Shown here: positions 45,106-54,776 of the stretch, piece by piece
Position numbering within the stretch: the first letter of the stretch is position 1
Layout: the number at the start of each line of letters is the position of its first letter
Assembly (NCBI GenBank): GCA_021773135.1
Contig: JAJFKP010000055.1
Location: forward strand, 124,001 to 188,000
Source of the DNA: Woeseiaceae bacterium
Lineage (GTDB): Bacteria; Pseudomonadota; Gammaproteobacteria; Steroidobacterales; Woeseiaceae
Reading direction: 5' to 3'
Length of the DNA stretch: 64,000 nt
The notes under the pieces: model-generated
Seen by the model: the letters and a program-made list of their open reading frames with translations, nothing else
Database searches by the model: none
What the model was told of the DNA's origin: nothing
Position numbers and translations under genes: made by a program

Positions 45106-45163
45106 AACCAGCTCAGTATCGACGGCTTGCCAGTCAGGTGGTTGAAATACATGAGAAAATCCC

Positions 45164-45191
45164 TTGACACCTGCCACACAGCCTATATCAT
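45164..45191 (+). promoter_or_regulatory. Sigma70-type promoter of the cold-shock gene
   Basis: TTGACA at 45164-45169 and TATCAT at 45186-45191 with a 16-nt spacer. Transcription would begin near 45198, giving a leader of about 145 nt before the ATG at 45344. Long structured leaders are typical of cold-induced cspA-type genes, where mRNA folding controls translation at low temperature. Confidence 0.65.
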
Positions 45192-45343
45192 TTGGGTTGC
45201 TTGTAAGTCAGCATAGTATTTATGGCCCAGCCCGAAGTCTCTTTAGTAGTTCCTCGTCCTGTTTTTCATAAGTAGCAGCAAACTTCTAGCGCAACCGCCC
45301 TTTTACGAGGGTTAATAAACTTTTGATTTAATAGGTATTAATC

Positions 45344-45550
45344 ATGGCAACAACTACCGGAACCGTTAAATGGTTCAACGAAGCCAAAGGCTTTGGCTTC
45401 ATCGAGCAGGAATCAGGCCCTGACGTATTCGCCCACTTCAGCAATATAACTGGAGATGGCTTCAAGACCCTGGCCGAAGGCCAGAAGGTCGAGTTCACTG
45501 TTACGCAAGGCCAGAAAGGCCCGCAGGCAGAGAACATCGTCGCAGTCTAA
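45344..45550 (+). CDS. Cold-shock domain protein (CspA family)
   Basis: 68 residues, one cold-shock OB-fold domain. RNA-binding motifs RNP1 (KGFGFIE) and RNP2 (VFAHF) are intact and the start is [15 protein letters not shown]. It is an RNA chaperone that melts secondary structure, in cold adaptation or growth-phase control. It has its own promoter with a long leader and its own terminator downstream, and is followed by the NYN gene. Confidence 0.96.
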   Translation: MATTTGTVKWFNEAKGFGFIEQESGPDVFAHFSNITGDGFKTLAEGQKVEFTVTQGQKGPQAENIVAV

Positions 45551-45574
45551 CTGCCGGCAAGCTTGATAAGAGGA

Positions 45575-45606
45575 AGGGCGGGACCAATCGGTCCCGCCCT
45601 TTTTTT
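45575..45606 (+). terminator. Intrinsic terminator of the cold-shock gene
   Basis: Perfect 11-bp stem AGGGCGGGACC / GGTCCCGCCCT around an AATC tetraloop (45575-45600), followed by T6 (45601-45606). It is a strong Rho-independent terminator between the cold-shock gene and the NYN gene, whose TTG start is 20 nt further on. Confidence 0.93.
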
Positions 45607-45626
45607 ATACCCGTAAGAGACACGTA

Positions 45627-46100
45627 TTGAAGAAAATCGCTGTATTTGCCGATGTACAAAACATTTACTACACCTGCCGCCAGGCATATGGCCGCCAGTT
45701 CAGCTACAAATCATTGCTGGAACGTGTCAGCGCAGGTGGTGACATTGTCCAGGCCAACGCTTACGCAATTGCTCGCGACGACGATGGTCAGCGACGATTC
45801 CAGGATGCACTCCGGCATATGGGCTTCGAGGTGAAGCTCAAGCCCTACATTCAGCGCAGTGACGGATCCGCCAAAGGGGACTGGGACGTTGGCATCACTA
45901 TTGACGTGCTCGATGCGGCGCCGCATGTCGACGTCGTGGTACTGCTGTCCGGTGACGGTGACTTTGACCTGTTGCTGAAGAAGATACGCGAGGATTACAA
46001 GACCAGGACAGAAGTCTATGGCGTGCCTTCGTTAACGGCAAACTCGCTAATTGACTCTGCCAGCCTTTACCACCGAATAGCAGACGACCTGCTGCAGTGA
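45627..46100 (+). CDS. NYN domain protein (LabA/DUF88 family)
   Basis: 157 residues, TTG start at 45627 (MKKIAVFADVQNIYY). PIN-like nuclease fold with acidic residues D9 of FADVQN, the aspartates in KGDWDVGITIDVL and VVVLLSGDGDFDLLL. Such proteins (LabA, YaiI-like, NYN family) are metal-dependent RNases or RNA-binding proteins. Starting only 20 nt after the cold-shock terminator, it may be read through at low efficiency, giving a linked RNA-metabolism pair. Confidence 0.88.
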   Translation: MKKIAVFADVQNIYYTCRQAYGRQFSYKSLLERVSAGGDIVQANAYAIARDDDGQRRFQDALRHMGFEVKLKPYIQRSDGSAKGDWDVGITIDVLDAAPHVDVVVLLSGDGDFDLLLKKIREDYKTRTEVYGVPSLTANSLIDSASLYHRIADDLLQ

Positions 46101-46109
46101 ACTGTGGGG

Positions 46110-47165
46110 CTAAAAGCGCTGCTCAGTTCTGTCGATGTACATATCCAGTTCACCGTCTTCGTACATTTTCAGATAGAAAGAATCCGGGTCGCAAGTATAG
46201 GGAAATATCGCAGCTTCGTTATTGCGGACCCACTGACGACGCCGAATCGGCGGTCGTGAGTAGTACTCCGGATCATGCACCGTGATGACTGCTGTCAGCG
46301 TATCGCCGTCATCGCTAAGCGCGTAACGCTCTTCTATGCGTGCATTCTCCGAAATCAATTCGCCGCGGAAATCCCGAACCGTCTTGTCGAGATTGGTAGT
46401 CTCAATGACGAGTGTACTGCCCTCCCATCTTCCGTTCGAATGCCCCATTCTTGATGGCGGCACGAATTCACCGGGACCCCGATCATCAAGCCAGATACGG
46501 CGTACCTTCGACTGGTATTCGTAGATCATCGTCAACCGATTATCAGAAGAAATCACTTCGAAAGGAAACGAGTAGGTCGCCAGCGCCGGCAAACCAATGG
46601 ACGTGCAGCGCACATCGGGCTGGTCGTAATACGGCAGGTACGATTCAAGCCACGCATCTCCAGCCGCGGTGAGCGACATTGTGTACTTGCGAAAATCAAG
46701 TTCCTGGGTCGCGGTCCAGGTTCCTGACAAGTCGACCGGTCGCGGCTCGCCGGTCGCTGCAGCCTCTGCTGTCTCGCGCTGTGCACTCCACGGTCCCGGC
46801 GCTTCTTTCTGCGCCGCAGCCCCAACCTGCGCATAGGTTCCTGCCATCGAATCGCCATCGACGCTGCCGACCATTCTCCGGTCAAAAACGAAGCCGCGTA
46901 CATCGCGACTGTCCGCGACGATCACGATATTGTCACCGTCCGTTTGCACGCTCGCCGGACCGCCCTCGAGGTATGCCACCCAACCGGATTCGTCCTTCTC
47001 AATTTCAAGCAAACCAACCAGCGTGCGATTTTTATCCTGCAAGGACAGTGTCCACCGTCCTTCAATATCGGCAAATGCAATGCCCGGCAGCATGAAAACG
47101 GGCACCATGTAAATTAATGGCGCTGCGAGCCCGATCGTCAGGCACTTCCGTAGTAATCGATACAT
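46110..47165 (-). CDS. Hypothetical secreted protein next to DUF6152
   Basis: 351 residues, signal peptide ending GIAFAD, then a beta-rich N-terminal part (IEGRWTLSLQDKNRTLVGLLEI, a lipocalin-like start) and a longer region with DLSGTWTATQELDFRKY and WVRNNEAAIFPYTCD. The latter resembles the exported proteins that commonly accompany DUF6152 genes. No catalytic motif recognised. It follows the DUF6152 gene by 7 nt, so the two are one transcript. Confidence 0.75.
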   Translation of the reverse strand: MYRLLRKCLTIGLAAPLIYMVPVFMLPGIAFADIEGRWTLSLQDKNRTLVGLLEIEKDESGWVAYLEGGPASVQTDGDNIVIVADSRDVRGFVFDRRMVGSVDGDSMAGTYAQVGAAAQKEAPGPWSAQRETAEAAATGEPRPVDLSGTWTATQELDFRKYTMSLTAAGDAWLESYLPYYDQPDVRCTSIGLPALATYSFPFEVISSDNRLTMIYEYQSKVRRIWLDDRGPGEFVPPSRMGHSNGRWEGSTLVIETTNLDKTVRDFRGELISENARIEERYALSDDGDTLTAVITVHDPEYYSRPPIRRRQWVRNNEAAIFPYTCDPDSFYLKMYEDGELDMYIDRTEQRF

Positions 47166-47172
47166 AGGCAGT

Positions 47173-47577
47173 TTACTCCGGCGCTTTGTCGATCAGTACG
47201 GTTCCATCGGCCAGCGTGATGGTCATGATTGACAGCATCTTAATGCCGTCACGGCCCAGGTAACCGTACATCTCCACCTGATCACCGACCTTGATCGTAT
47301 CCCGGGTCCAGCCTTTGCGGGCCAGCCAAACGACTGGTGAACCACGCGCATCCCAGGTTTCTGCCTCCCCGTTGTCATTCTCAACCTCAATCAGGTAACG
47401 CACGTGCGGGTTCTTGAACCACACCTGCGAAATCGTGCCGCTGAGCGTTGCCGTCTTGTCGGCCACAAATTCGGCGGTAAAGGAATGATGGGCATTCGCA
47501 AGTGCTGCAAATAGGAAGATTATTAACGCACTTAGTCTGCTTGGCCATGCGACGTGAGAATTCTGCTGACCGGTCAT
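47173..47577 (-). CDS. DUF6152 family periplasmic protein
   Basis: 134 residues, signal peptide through ALANA, with mature start HHSFTAEFVADKTATLSGTI. The sequence VWFKNPHVRYLIEVENDNG and TIKVGDQVEMYGYLGRDGIKML follow, the DUF6152 pattern (OB-like, HH near the N-terminus possibly binding metal). Function unknown; family members occur in clusters of exported proteins in marine Gammaproteobacteria. It is the first of the two-gene operon, divergent from the NHL-type gene. Confidence 0.85.
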   Translation of the reverse strand: MTGQQNSHVAWPSRLSALIIFLFAALANAHHSFTAEFVADKTATLSGTISQVWFKNPHVRYLIEVENDNGEAETWDARGSPVVWLARKGWTRDTIKVGDQVEMYGYLGRDGIKMLSIMTITLADGTVLIDKAPE

Positions 47578-47774
47578 TTGGTGGTGATTTCCCTTTAATA
47601 AAAAACGTGACTTCGTATCGGGATATTACACTATTTGCCCGATCGACAGTCGCGCCCTCGACAAGCGGTGGAATAATACTTTTCTATAAAAAACAGTGAA
47701 CTGGGGGATAAGTCTCAGCTATATTCTATTACATCAGTTAGCGTCAGATCCCTCGTTGCCGCCCGCTCGCCACT

Positions 47775-48899
47775 ATGAACGCCAACGTTAACCCGGCTAT
47801 TGCCGCACTCGTTATTGCACTCACCGTCGTGGGCATTGGAATCTGGACCTGGGCCAGTGGCCAGGCGAAAGAAATCGGCGGACCGTCGGAAATACGTGTC
47901 GCTCCCAACGGACACCTGTTCATCCAGATGCAAAACCAGCTGCTTGAGCATGACGGGGCCGGGCAGTTTGTCCGACGCCACGATTTGCGCGAATTGGGCG
48001 TTGTACGGGCAATCGGCGCGCTGGATTTCTTTTCAGACGGGGACGTCCTGTTGCGCCGCGGACCGGACACGCGCACGCTTAAGCAGAATATTCGCGCTTT
48101 GCTGCGCAAGACAAACAGGCAAAGCATAACGCCGACGACACCCGACACAGGTCTTGCGCGCTGCGATCTCGTTGCGATGTCCTGTGACACTTTTGGCGAG
48201 TCCCCCATCGACTTCAAGACGGCCTTTGGCGTCGTCATCGATCGCAGCAGCGACGATGTATATGTGTCTGACACCTCACGACACCTGTTGCGGAAATATT
48301 CGTCCGACGGAGCGTCGATTGGCGGCCCGGTTGCTGGATTTCGGTTTCCCAACGATCTCGTTCTCCTCGACGAACAACTGTTCGTCACGGATACCAACCA
48401 TCATCGTGTCGCAATCATCGATCCGCATACGCAGGGGTTTGGAAGCACATTTGGCGAAGCCGACGTTGTGCCGGCGCAGGCAAAAAATTCCCGTCAGATC
48501 TGGCCCAGTGATCTTGCCCGCATAGGCGACTCCTGGTGGGTCAATAACATGCGCTCAAGCATGCGTGACGGGGGCATCTACGTCTTTGATGCAGCATGGG
48601 GTTTCAAGTACAAGCTGGCGCTGCCCGACGACGCCGACCCAATCGACATACGCGAATTTGACGAGGAAGTGCTCGTCAGCGATTGGCGAAACGACCGCAT
48701 CCATCGCTTTTCGCCGGACGGTCAGGCACTGGCGCCTTTTTCATCGGCAGGATTGCGGGCCTTGGTCGCCGAATCGTCACAGGCGAGAATGAAATTTTAC
48801 CTGTTGGCCACTGTCGGCATGGGCATGATCGTCATTCTTATCGTCGGTCTGCTGATCAAGGGCCTCACTCCAGCAGGGCCGAGCGACGCCCGGCGTTAG
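47775..48899 (+). CDS. NHL/SMP30-like beta-propeller protein, membrane-anchored at both ends
   Basis: 374 residues with an N-terminal helix (NPAIAALVIALTVVGIGIW), a beta-propeller with NHL-type repeats such as GVVIDRSSDDVYVSDTSRHL, LVLLDEQLFVTDTNHHRVAI and LVSDWRNDRIHRFSPDGQAL, and a second C-terminal helix (YLLATVGMGMIVILIVGLLI). Tethering at both ends is unusual for this fold. It may bind a partner in the envelope or sense a ligand. No enzyme residues recognised. Confidence 0.75.
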   Translation: MNANVNPAIAALVIALTVVGIGIWTWASGQAKEIGGPSEIRVAPNGHLFIQMQNQLLEHDGAGQFVRRHDLRELGVVRAIGALDFFSDGDVLLRRGPDTRTLKQNIRALLRKTNRQSITPTTPDTGLARCDLVAMSCDTFGESPIDFKTAFGVVIDRSSDDVYVSDTSRHLLRKYSSDGASIGGPVAGFRFPNDLVLLDEQLFVTDTNHHRVAIIDPHTQGFGSTFGEADVVPAQAKNSRQIWPSDLARIGDSWWVNNMRSSMRDGGIYVFDAAWGFKYKLALPDDADPIDIREFDEEVLVSDWRNDRIHRFSPDGQALAPFSSAGLRALVAESSQARMKFYLLATVGMGMIVILIVGLLIKGLTPAGPSDARR

Positions 48900-49102
48900 C
48901 CTGACTGATCAATCCCGCTCAAACACAGACCCGGCAGTCATGCAGGACAAACCCGTGCAATTGAGATCAGAATTCAAGCCTGACTCAGTCGCGCAGGATA
49001 GTCGAATAGGTCGATCGACAATCACCGCATTGCGATGGGACCAGCTTGTTTGACCAGGGATTAGCGAGTCTGCAAAGACCGCACGGCCAGAATTAGAGCA
49101 GC

Positions 49103-50386
49103 CTAGCTTGCACGGCGTTGTCTACCTGACGAGCGGCGACGAGGTTTCCCGCCGGTGTTCTTGGGCGCACCACCGCGCCGACTGCGCGGCTTATTGTTGC
49201 GATTGCCTGTCGCGCGGTTGCCGCGGCCCTGTGTAAGAGGTTCCGCTTTGACCCGTTGGTCAGGCGCATAGCCCGGAATGATTTCCGAGGGAATTTTGGT
49301 CTGCAGAAGCTTTTCAATGTCCGCAAGAAGCCTTACCTCGTCGACACAAACCAGCGACACGGCATGGCCTTCATGACCGGCCCTAGCGGTGCGACCTATT
49401 CGGTGCACATAGTCCTCTGCCACGAACGGCAGTTCGTAGTTGACGACGTGCGGCAGTTTATCGATATCCAAACCGCGCGCTGCAATATCTGTCGCCACTA
49501 AAACCCGAACCTTGTTTTCCTTGAAGTCACTCAGTGCCCGGGTACGGGCAGTTTGCGACTTGTTGCCGTGAATCGCGGCCGCCGTCAGACCATCATCAGT
49601 CAATTGCTTCGCCAGCCGGTTCGCACCATGCTTGGTGCGGGTAAACACGAGCACCTGCTTCCAGTTCTCCGTACCGATGCGGTGTGACAGCAGCTCGCGT
49701 TTGCGCGCTTTGTCCACGGGGTGCACGATCTGTTTGACGAGTTCTGCCGGCTTGTTTCGAGCCGCAACTTCAATTTCAACCGGCGCGTCCAGGAGATTCG
49801 CCGCGAGGGCCCGAATATCGTTGGAGAAAGTCGCCGAGAACAATAAATTCTGGCGCTCGGCTGGCAGGATCTTCAGGACCTTGCGGATATCGCGAATGAA
49901 TCCCATGTCCAGCATGCGATCAGCTTCGTCCAGCACCAGCATTTCGACTTTCGACAGATCGATTGTCCCCTGCTGCATATGATCCAGCAGGCGACCAGGC
50001 GTGGCTACAACAACGTCGACTCCCTTCCTGAGCTTGGCGATTTGCGTATTGATGCTAACGCCGCCAAAGATTACGGCGGTTCTGAACGGCAGGTGGGTGC
50101 CATAACTGCGCACACTTTCCGCCACCTGGGCCGCCAGTTCGCGAGTCGGCGTTAGAATCAGTGCACGTATGCTGCGTCGATTCTTGTCCGAGGTTTGCAG
50201 GTGCTGCAATAGTGGCAGCGTGAAACCGGCGGTTTTGCCGGTACCCGTCTGGGCGGCGGCAAGGATATCGCGGCCTTCGAGAATCAGGGGTATTGCTCGC
50301 TGCTGGATCGGCGTGGCTTTCGAATAGCCCTGTTCGTCGACCGCACGCAGCAGTTCGGCCGTCAGGCCGAGTTCATTAAATAACAT
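49103..50386 (-). CDS. rhlE: DEAD-box RNA helicase (RhlE type)
   Basis: 427 residues from ATG 50386 ([21 protein letters not shown]). The frame extends 13 codons further but without support. All core motifs present: Q ([10 protein letters not shown]), I (AAQTGTGKT), Ia (PTRELAAQ), II (VLDEADRML), III (SAT), V ([10 protein letters not shown]), VI ([10 protein letters not shown]). A basic, Arg-rich tail ([10 protein letters not shown] through [12 protein letters not shown]) for nonspecific RNA binding is the RhlE pattern. Family members help ribosome assembly, RNA decay and cold adaptation. Upstream is a 433-nt leader. Confidence 0.93.
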   Translation of the reverse strand: MLFNELGLTAELLRAVDEQGYSKATPIQQRAIPLILEGRDILAAAQTGTGKTAGFTLPLLQHLQTSDKNRRSIRALILTPTRELAAQVAESVRSYGTHLPFRTAVIFGGVSINTQIAKLRKGVDVVVATPGRLLDHMQQGTIDLSKVEMLVLDEADRMLDMGFIRDIRKVLKILPAERQNLLFSATFSNDIRALAANLLDAPVEIEVAARNKPAELVKQIVHPVDKARKRELLSHRIGTENWKQVLVFTRTKHGANRLAKQLTDDGLTAAAIHGNKSQTARTRALSDFKENKVRVLVATDIAARGLDIDKLPHVVNYELPFVAEDYVHRIGRTARAGHEGHAVSLVCVDEVRLLADIEKLLQTKIPSEIIPGYAPDQRVKAEPLTQGRGNRATGNRNNKPRSRRGGAPKNTGGKPRRRSSGRQRRAS

Positions 50387-50819
50387 TGGATTGTGTACTC
50401 CGGGTCGCCTGACTCGAGGGGGCATAAACCACCTAAGGTTCGGTCCAGGCTTTGAATTCTTTAAGAGCTCCGGCAGCCGCGGATTTGCGGGCTCGGAGTG
50501 TGCGGCGCCGACCGATGGGCGCCAAGACGGAACGGACTATAGCAGCCTCGCAGATAAAAGATAGGAATTATCAGTGTTTTGTGGGAATCACGGCAAAAGT
50601 CCAATGCGCCCGCATTCGATAATTTGGGATTTGGCTGGACGCGAATTGATCTCTGGCCAAAAAAAATACAGTTGCGACAGATCACTCGTGCCGAAGCTAA
50701 CCCGGCAGTTCAGGGTGAATCCTGGCAGTCGCGGCCAAAGCCGCTCGCACGTCCCTGTAAAGCGCGAGCGGCCGCAGTCGCGATCTGTCCGATCTCCTGT
50801 TTCGACGGCAGGATCAGAT
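50387..50819. other. 433-nt region between rhlE and the DUF6065 gene
   Basis: No convincing gene on either strand. Longer frames here are short and overlap each other without ribosome sites. The stretch is expected to hold the rhlE promoter and a long leader; helicases of this type often have long leaders. No riboswitch or ncRNA class was recognised. Confidence 0.45.
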
Positions 50820-51560
50820 TCACCGCCGCTTGAAATCCTTCATCTGAACCTTGGTCTCGTGGCCTGCAAAGGTGTTGCCCGACTGGTCCTGGCCTTTCAT
50901 ATACGTTCGCTGCCAGCCCTGCTTGTTCGCCTCAGTGCCTGTTTGCTGCAACTCCTCGTTGAACTTCATGCGATCATCGCGCCAATCCACATATTGCTGG
51001 TAGAGCTTTGGGTTCTCGTTTAGGTTCCTCAGCACAGGGTCGAATTTTCGCGCGTAGTGGCGGGGATACGGCATGACGGTCGCGATCGGCTCGTCCTTCT
51101 CGAAAGTCACTTTATGGCGCTTACGTGTGAACTGCCAGTTCATCGTGAACGTGAAAGGCGCCCAGTCCGTTTCTATCAGACCTTCTAGTGCCGCGATACC
51201 ATCTTTCGGCCGATTCGCCGGCCCCCTGACCCAGAGATTGTGCGATTTGGTCGTACGAAACAGGTAGCCGAGCGAAAACGTGAGTACACCATGACCGAAA
51301 TGCGAGCCGACCAACGGGCACGACTCACCATGAAACTTGATGGTTATCGCGTCGAGTCCATCCTTGCCGTTCCATTTCGCCGTAAACGGCAACGGATTCA
51401 GGATCTCCCACCCGACCTGGTTAGCAACCGCCAGCGGCAGACAGCGATAGCCAAATCGTTCCGGCAGCGCGTCAATCCAGTCACGTGACCGTTGTGCCGT
51501 GCGCAGCGGCATAGGCTCCTCGACGACCTCAAAGGCGGTGATGTTTAGTTTGTCCTTCAT
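50820..51560 (-). CDS. DUF6065 family protein
   Basis: 246 residues, cytosolic, no signal. DUF6065-like features include ALPERFGYRCLPLAVANQVGW, FGHGVLTFSLGYLFRTTKSH, LWVRGPANRPKDGIAALEGL and WAPFTFTMNWQFTRKRHKVTF. Family role unknown. It lies 79 nt after the end of the TRAP operon on the same strand and could be its last gene. Confidence 0.7.
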   Translation of the reverse strand: MKDKLNITAFEVVEEPMPLRTAQRSRDWIDALPERFGYRCLPLAVANQVGWEILNPLPFTAKWNGKDGLDAITIKFHGESCPLVGSHFGHGVLTFSLGYLFRTTKSHNLWVRGPANRPKDGIAALEGLIETDWAPFTFTMNWQFTRKRHKVTFEKDEPIATVMPYPRHYARKFDPVLRNLNENPKLYQQYVDWRDDRMKFNEELQQTGTEANKQGWQRTYMKGQDQSGNTFAGHETKVQMKDFKRR

Positions 51561-51639
51561 TTATCCTATCCGGTTGAGCATGTTGTACGACACCCCCTGC
51601 GAGCATATGCAGTCTGTGGTTGCGCCTGTGTGCAATCAT

Positions 51640-52992
51640 TCAATCATATGCCATCGCGGGCAACCAGGTGACCAAGGGATCCCAGACAAAGATGAGCGCC
51701 AGGGCGAGCAACTGCAGGAGAATAAAGGGAACCACACCACGATAAATCGTGCGCACGTCGATTTCTGCAGGCGCCACGCCCTTTAGATAAAAAATAGCGA
51801 ATCCGACCGGCGGCGTCAGGAACGAGGTTTGCAGACATACTGCAAACAGAACGGTAAACCAGACCAGGTCAAAGCCCAGGTTTTGCACCACCGGGGCGAC
51901 CAGCGGCAGGATGATGAGCGAGATTTCAATCCAGTCCAGGAAAAATCCGAGCAGGAAGGTCACGAACAGGATAGTGATTACTATGCCCGTTGGTCCGAAC
52001 GGCAGATTCAGCAGTGCGCCCTCAATCAACTCGTCACCACCGAGCCCGCGCAGCACGACAGAAAAAGCCGTTGCCCCGACGAAGATTGCAAAGATGAAGG
52101 CCGTCGTCGTCGTGGTTTGACCGAGTACCTCGTCCAGTACCGGTTTCGACAGCTGTTTGCGGAAGAACGCCAGCAACAGCGCGCCGAAGGCGCCAACGCC
52201 TGCTGCCTCTGTTGGCGTCGCGATGCCGAAGAAGATCGTTCCGAGCACCGCGAGGATTAACCCGAAAGGCGCAAGTATGGCTTTGAAGACACCGAGAACC
52301 GCTCCCAAAGAGACGGCCTCTACCTCTTCAGGTAATGGTGCAACTTCTTTACGTATATTGCTGATAAGTAACAGGTAAACTATATACATGAAACCAAGCA
52401 GCAAGCCCGGAATCAGCGCGCCCATAAAAAGATCGCCGACTGGCATGGCGAGACGGTCGGCCATCAGCACCAGCATGATGCTGGGCGGAATCAATATGCC
52501 CAGGGTGCCGACCGCGCAAACTGTTCCCGACGCCAGGTCCTTCTGATAGCCGTGCTCCAACATCACGGGCAGACCCAGCATAGCGAGCAGCACGACAGAT
52601 GCGCCGATAATGCCTGTGGTCGCTGCGAGCAAAACGCCAATAATCGTGACGGCGATTGCGAGCCCCCCACGGATCCTGCCGAAAATTCGGGTCAGATTCA
52701 CCATCAGGTCGCTGGCGATTCCTGACCGCTCCAGCATCAGACCCATGAAGATAAACAGCGGGAGTGCTACCAGGACCCAGTTCTTCATGACGTCCCAGAT
52801 TCGATTTACGCTCAGTGAGGCGTAAGCCCAATCGACACCAATCGTAAAGCCGAGATCAACATCGAGGACGATCGCCAGCGCAGTGAAAGCGATTGATAAA
52901 CCGCCCAGCACCCAGGCCACCGGGAATCCCGTCAGGATAAGTCCAATGAACGAGGCGAACATCAGGATTGACAGCACATCGTTAATTGACAT
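51640..52992 (-). CDS. dctM: TRAP transporter large permease (DctM family), second system
   Basis: 450 residues from ATG 52992 (MSINDVLSILMFASF, GGGA 7 nt before). A second ATG at 52998 is equally possible. Overlaps the end of the DctQ gene. DctM motifs include LPLFIFMGLMLERSG, GIIGASVVLLAMLGLPVML, GTLGILIPPSIMLVLMAD, TPTEAAGVGAFGALLL, and TSFLTPPVGFAIFYLKGVAP near the end. The last is typical of mannitol/chloroaromatic-type TRAP systems. Co-transcribed with DctQ and DctP upstream. Confidence 0.93.
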   Translation of the reverse strand: MSINDVLSILMFASFIGLILTGFPVAWVLGGLSIAFTALAIVLDVDLGFTIGVDWAYASLSVNRIWDVMKNWVLVALPLFIFMGLMLERSGIASDLMVNLTRIFGRIRGGLAIAVTIIGVLLAATTGIIGASVVLLAMLGLPVMLEHGYQKDLASGTVCAVGTLGILIPPSIMLVLMADRLAMPVGDLFMGALIPGLLLGFMYIVYLLLISNIRKEVAPLPEEVEAVSLGAVLGVFKAILAPFGLILAVLGTIFFGIATPTEAAGVGAFGALLLAFFRKQLSKPVLDEVLGQTTTTTAFIFAIFVGATAFSVVLRGLGGDELIEGALLNLPFGPTGIVITILFVTFLLGFFLDWIEISLIILPLVAPVVQNLGFDLVWFTVLFAVCLQTSFLTPPVGFAIFYLKGVAPAEIDVRTIYRGVVPFILLQLLALALIFVWDPLVTWLPAMAYD

Positions 52993-53632
52993 GAGCATTC
53001 CCGTAATGCTTCTCGGCTTTCGGCCAGCCGAACAAACAGGCACCAACCCTCGACAAGCGACTTAGGCCTGCCAAAAACAGCAGCAGCATACTCAGCGGCA
53101 AAACACTTTTTATCATCCAGCGAAATGAAAGCCCGCCCGGTGCATCGGAGACCTCGCCACTGTCGATGGCATACTCGACGAATGGTATCGAAAACAGGAA
53201 AACTGACGCGATAAACGGCAGGAAAAGTAACAACAGGCCGTATAGTTCAATCCAGCATTTTGTTCGGAGTGGCATACGATCGTGGAAAATGTCCACACGG
53301 ACATGGTGATCCGAATCCATACAGGTCGCCATGCCGATCAGGAAGCCGATGGCATACAGATGCCATTGAATCTCTTCGAATTCGATACGACCTTCGCCAA
53401 ACAGGTAACGCATCGTCACGTTCAGAACGACAACCCCGATCAGCAACAGCCAGACCCAGGACAGGGAACGCGCCAGTGCCTCAAACCAACGCCGGGTGAA
53501 ACTGGAAAACGCGGTGTGCGGCAGGCGGTCGCTGTGTGGCAGTACTTCGCTTAGTTTTGAAGTATCGACGCTCAATTTTGCAGAATTACCAGCGCTCAGA
53601 AACTGCGTGGCAAATAGCCCTTTTGTTGCCAA
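52982..53632 (-). CDS. dctQ: TRAP transporter small permease (DctQ family), second system
   Basis: 216 residues, longer than usual for DctQ because of an N-terminal extension of about 45 residues. The core begins SLSWVWLLLIGVVVLNVTMRY and continues with FEEIQWHLYAIGFLIGMATCMD, DHHVRVDIFHDRM and membrane helices. Its start overlaps the end of the DctP gene by 37 nt, and its end overlaps DctM by 11 nt, so all three are translationally coupled. Confidence 0.9.
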   Translation of the reverse strand: MATKGLFATQFLSAGNSAKLSVDTSKLSEVLPHSDRLPHTAFSSFTRRWFEALARSLSWVWLLLIGVVVLNVTMRYLFGEGRIEFEEIQWHLYAIGFLIGMATCMDSDHHVRVDIFHDRMPLRTKCWIELYGLLLLFLPFIASVFLFSIPFVEYAIDSGEVSDAPGGLSFRWMIKSVLPLSMLLLFLAGLSRLSRVGACLFGWPKAEKHYGNAHVN

Positions 53633-54717
53633 TAGTCATAGGCTTCTGAAAATTTCCGCTGCGAGTCCAGGATGCGGGCGAAGTCAGCATCCTTCGCCGC
53701 CTCCTCGTCCAGGACTTCGATCGACACACGGCGCAGCTCTTCCAGAATCTCCGTAGGCAGCGTTTCAGCGGACACGCCCTGCGCGGCGAAATCCCTGATT
53801 ATCGGTCCTTGCAGTGACTCGGCCTGCACCATCGTGTCCGTCACCATGGCCTTGCACCCGAGGCGAAACAGTGCCTGAGTCTCCGCGCTCAATGCACTCC
53901 ATGTCGACAGGTTAATGAGCAGATGCCCGGTAGAGAACGGTTGATGCCACCCCGGAAAATAATTGTATTTGGCAACACGACCGAACCCGAGCATCTCATC
54001 GACGACGGGCAACGAAAATTCTGACGCATCGATTGCGCCCTTCTCGAGTGCCTGGAATATCTCGCCGCCGGGAATCATCGTGACCGATGCGCCGAGTCGC
54101 TGCAGTATTTTGCCGCCCAGCCCGGCAAAGCGAATTTTCAGGCCTACCAGGTCATCCAGTGACTCCACGGGTTGTCGAAACCAACCGGCTGTTTCAGGTC
54201 CGGTGATAGAACACAGCAAAGGCAACACATTGTGTGTTGCATACAATGCCTCGCCCAGTTCGCGGCCTTCGCCGTAATACCACCAGGCTGAAAACTCCAT
54301 CGGCTCCATGCCGAATGGAACGGCGGCAATCAGTGTCGAAGCAGGTATGCGACCCTGGTCGTAGCCGATCCACATAAAACCGGCTTCGATCTTGCCCTCC
54401 TTTACACTCTCTGTGATTTCCAGCGCGGGCACCACTTCACCGGGTTCGTACAGCTGCAGATCGATCGACCCGGAAGATATAGCGCGCAGCTCGGCCGCCA
54501 GCCTGCCCGGCGCCTCACCGATAATCGGCATGCTGCTCGTGAAAGATGAAGTTACCCGCCAGCGAACGCGGTCAATGCCAGAGCCCCGGGTCTCCGCCTG
54601 CCGCGTGCTAATCTGGCCGGGCGCCCTTATCGCAAGCGATGCCACGACACCGACAAGGAGCGCAACAATAACGGCCGTTCCGAGCGCTCGTGGCGAGATA
54701 TTTTTGTCAACCGTCAC
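53596..54717 (-). CDS. dctP: TRAP transporter substrate-binding protein (DctP family), second system
   Basis: 373 residues. N-terminal single helix (LGTAVIVALLVGVVASLAI) probably a signal anchor or signal peptide. Mature start WRVTSSFTSSMPIIGEAPGRLAAEL and later GLKIRFAGLGGKILQRLGAS, where the arginine should grip a carboxylate ligand. The pattern GYDQGRIPASTLIAAVPFGM is typical of the TRAP mannitol/chloroaromatic subfamily. Ligand unknown. Confidence 0.9.
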   Translation of the reverse strand: MTVDKNISPRALGTAVIVALLVGVVASLAIRAPGQISTRQAETRGSGIDRVRWRVTSSFTSSMPIIGEAPGRLAAELRAISSGSIDLQLYEPGEVVPALEITESVKEGKIEAGFMWIGYDQGRIPASTLIAAVPFGMEPMEFSAWWYYGEGRELGEALYATHNVLPLLCSITGPETAGWFRQPVESLDDLVGLKIRFAGLGGKILQRLGASVTMIPGGEIFQALEKGAIDASEFSLPVVDEMLGFGRVAKYNYFPGWHQPFSTGHLLINLSTWSALSAETQALFRLGCKAMVTDTMVQAESLQGPIIRDFAAQGVSAETLPTEILEELRRVSIEVLDEEAAKDADFARILDSQRKFSEAYDYWQQKGYLPRSF

Positions 54718-54776
54718 GACTTATGGCGCCTGACGCTATGACCGATCATTCGAGACGCTCGAGTGCGCACCTGGAA

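Noticed and set aside
50574-51023. 149-codon plus-strand frame
   Set aside because: Half lies over the end of the DUF6065 gene on the opposite strand and no family or ribosome site is visible.
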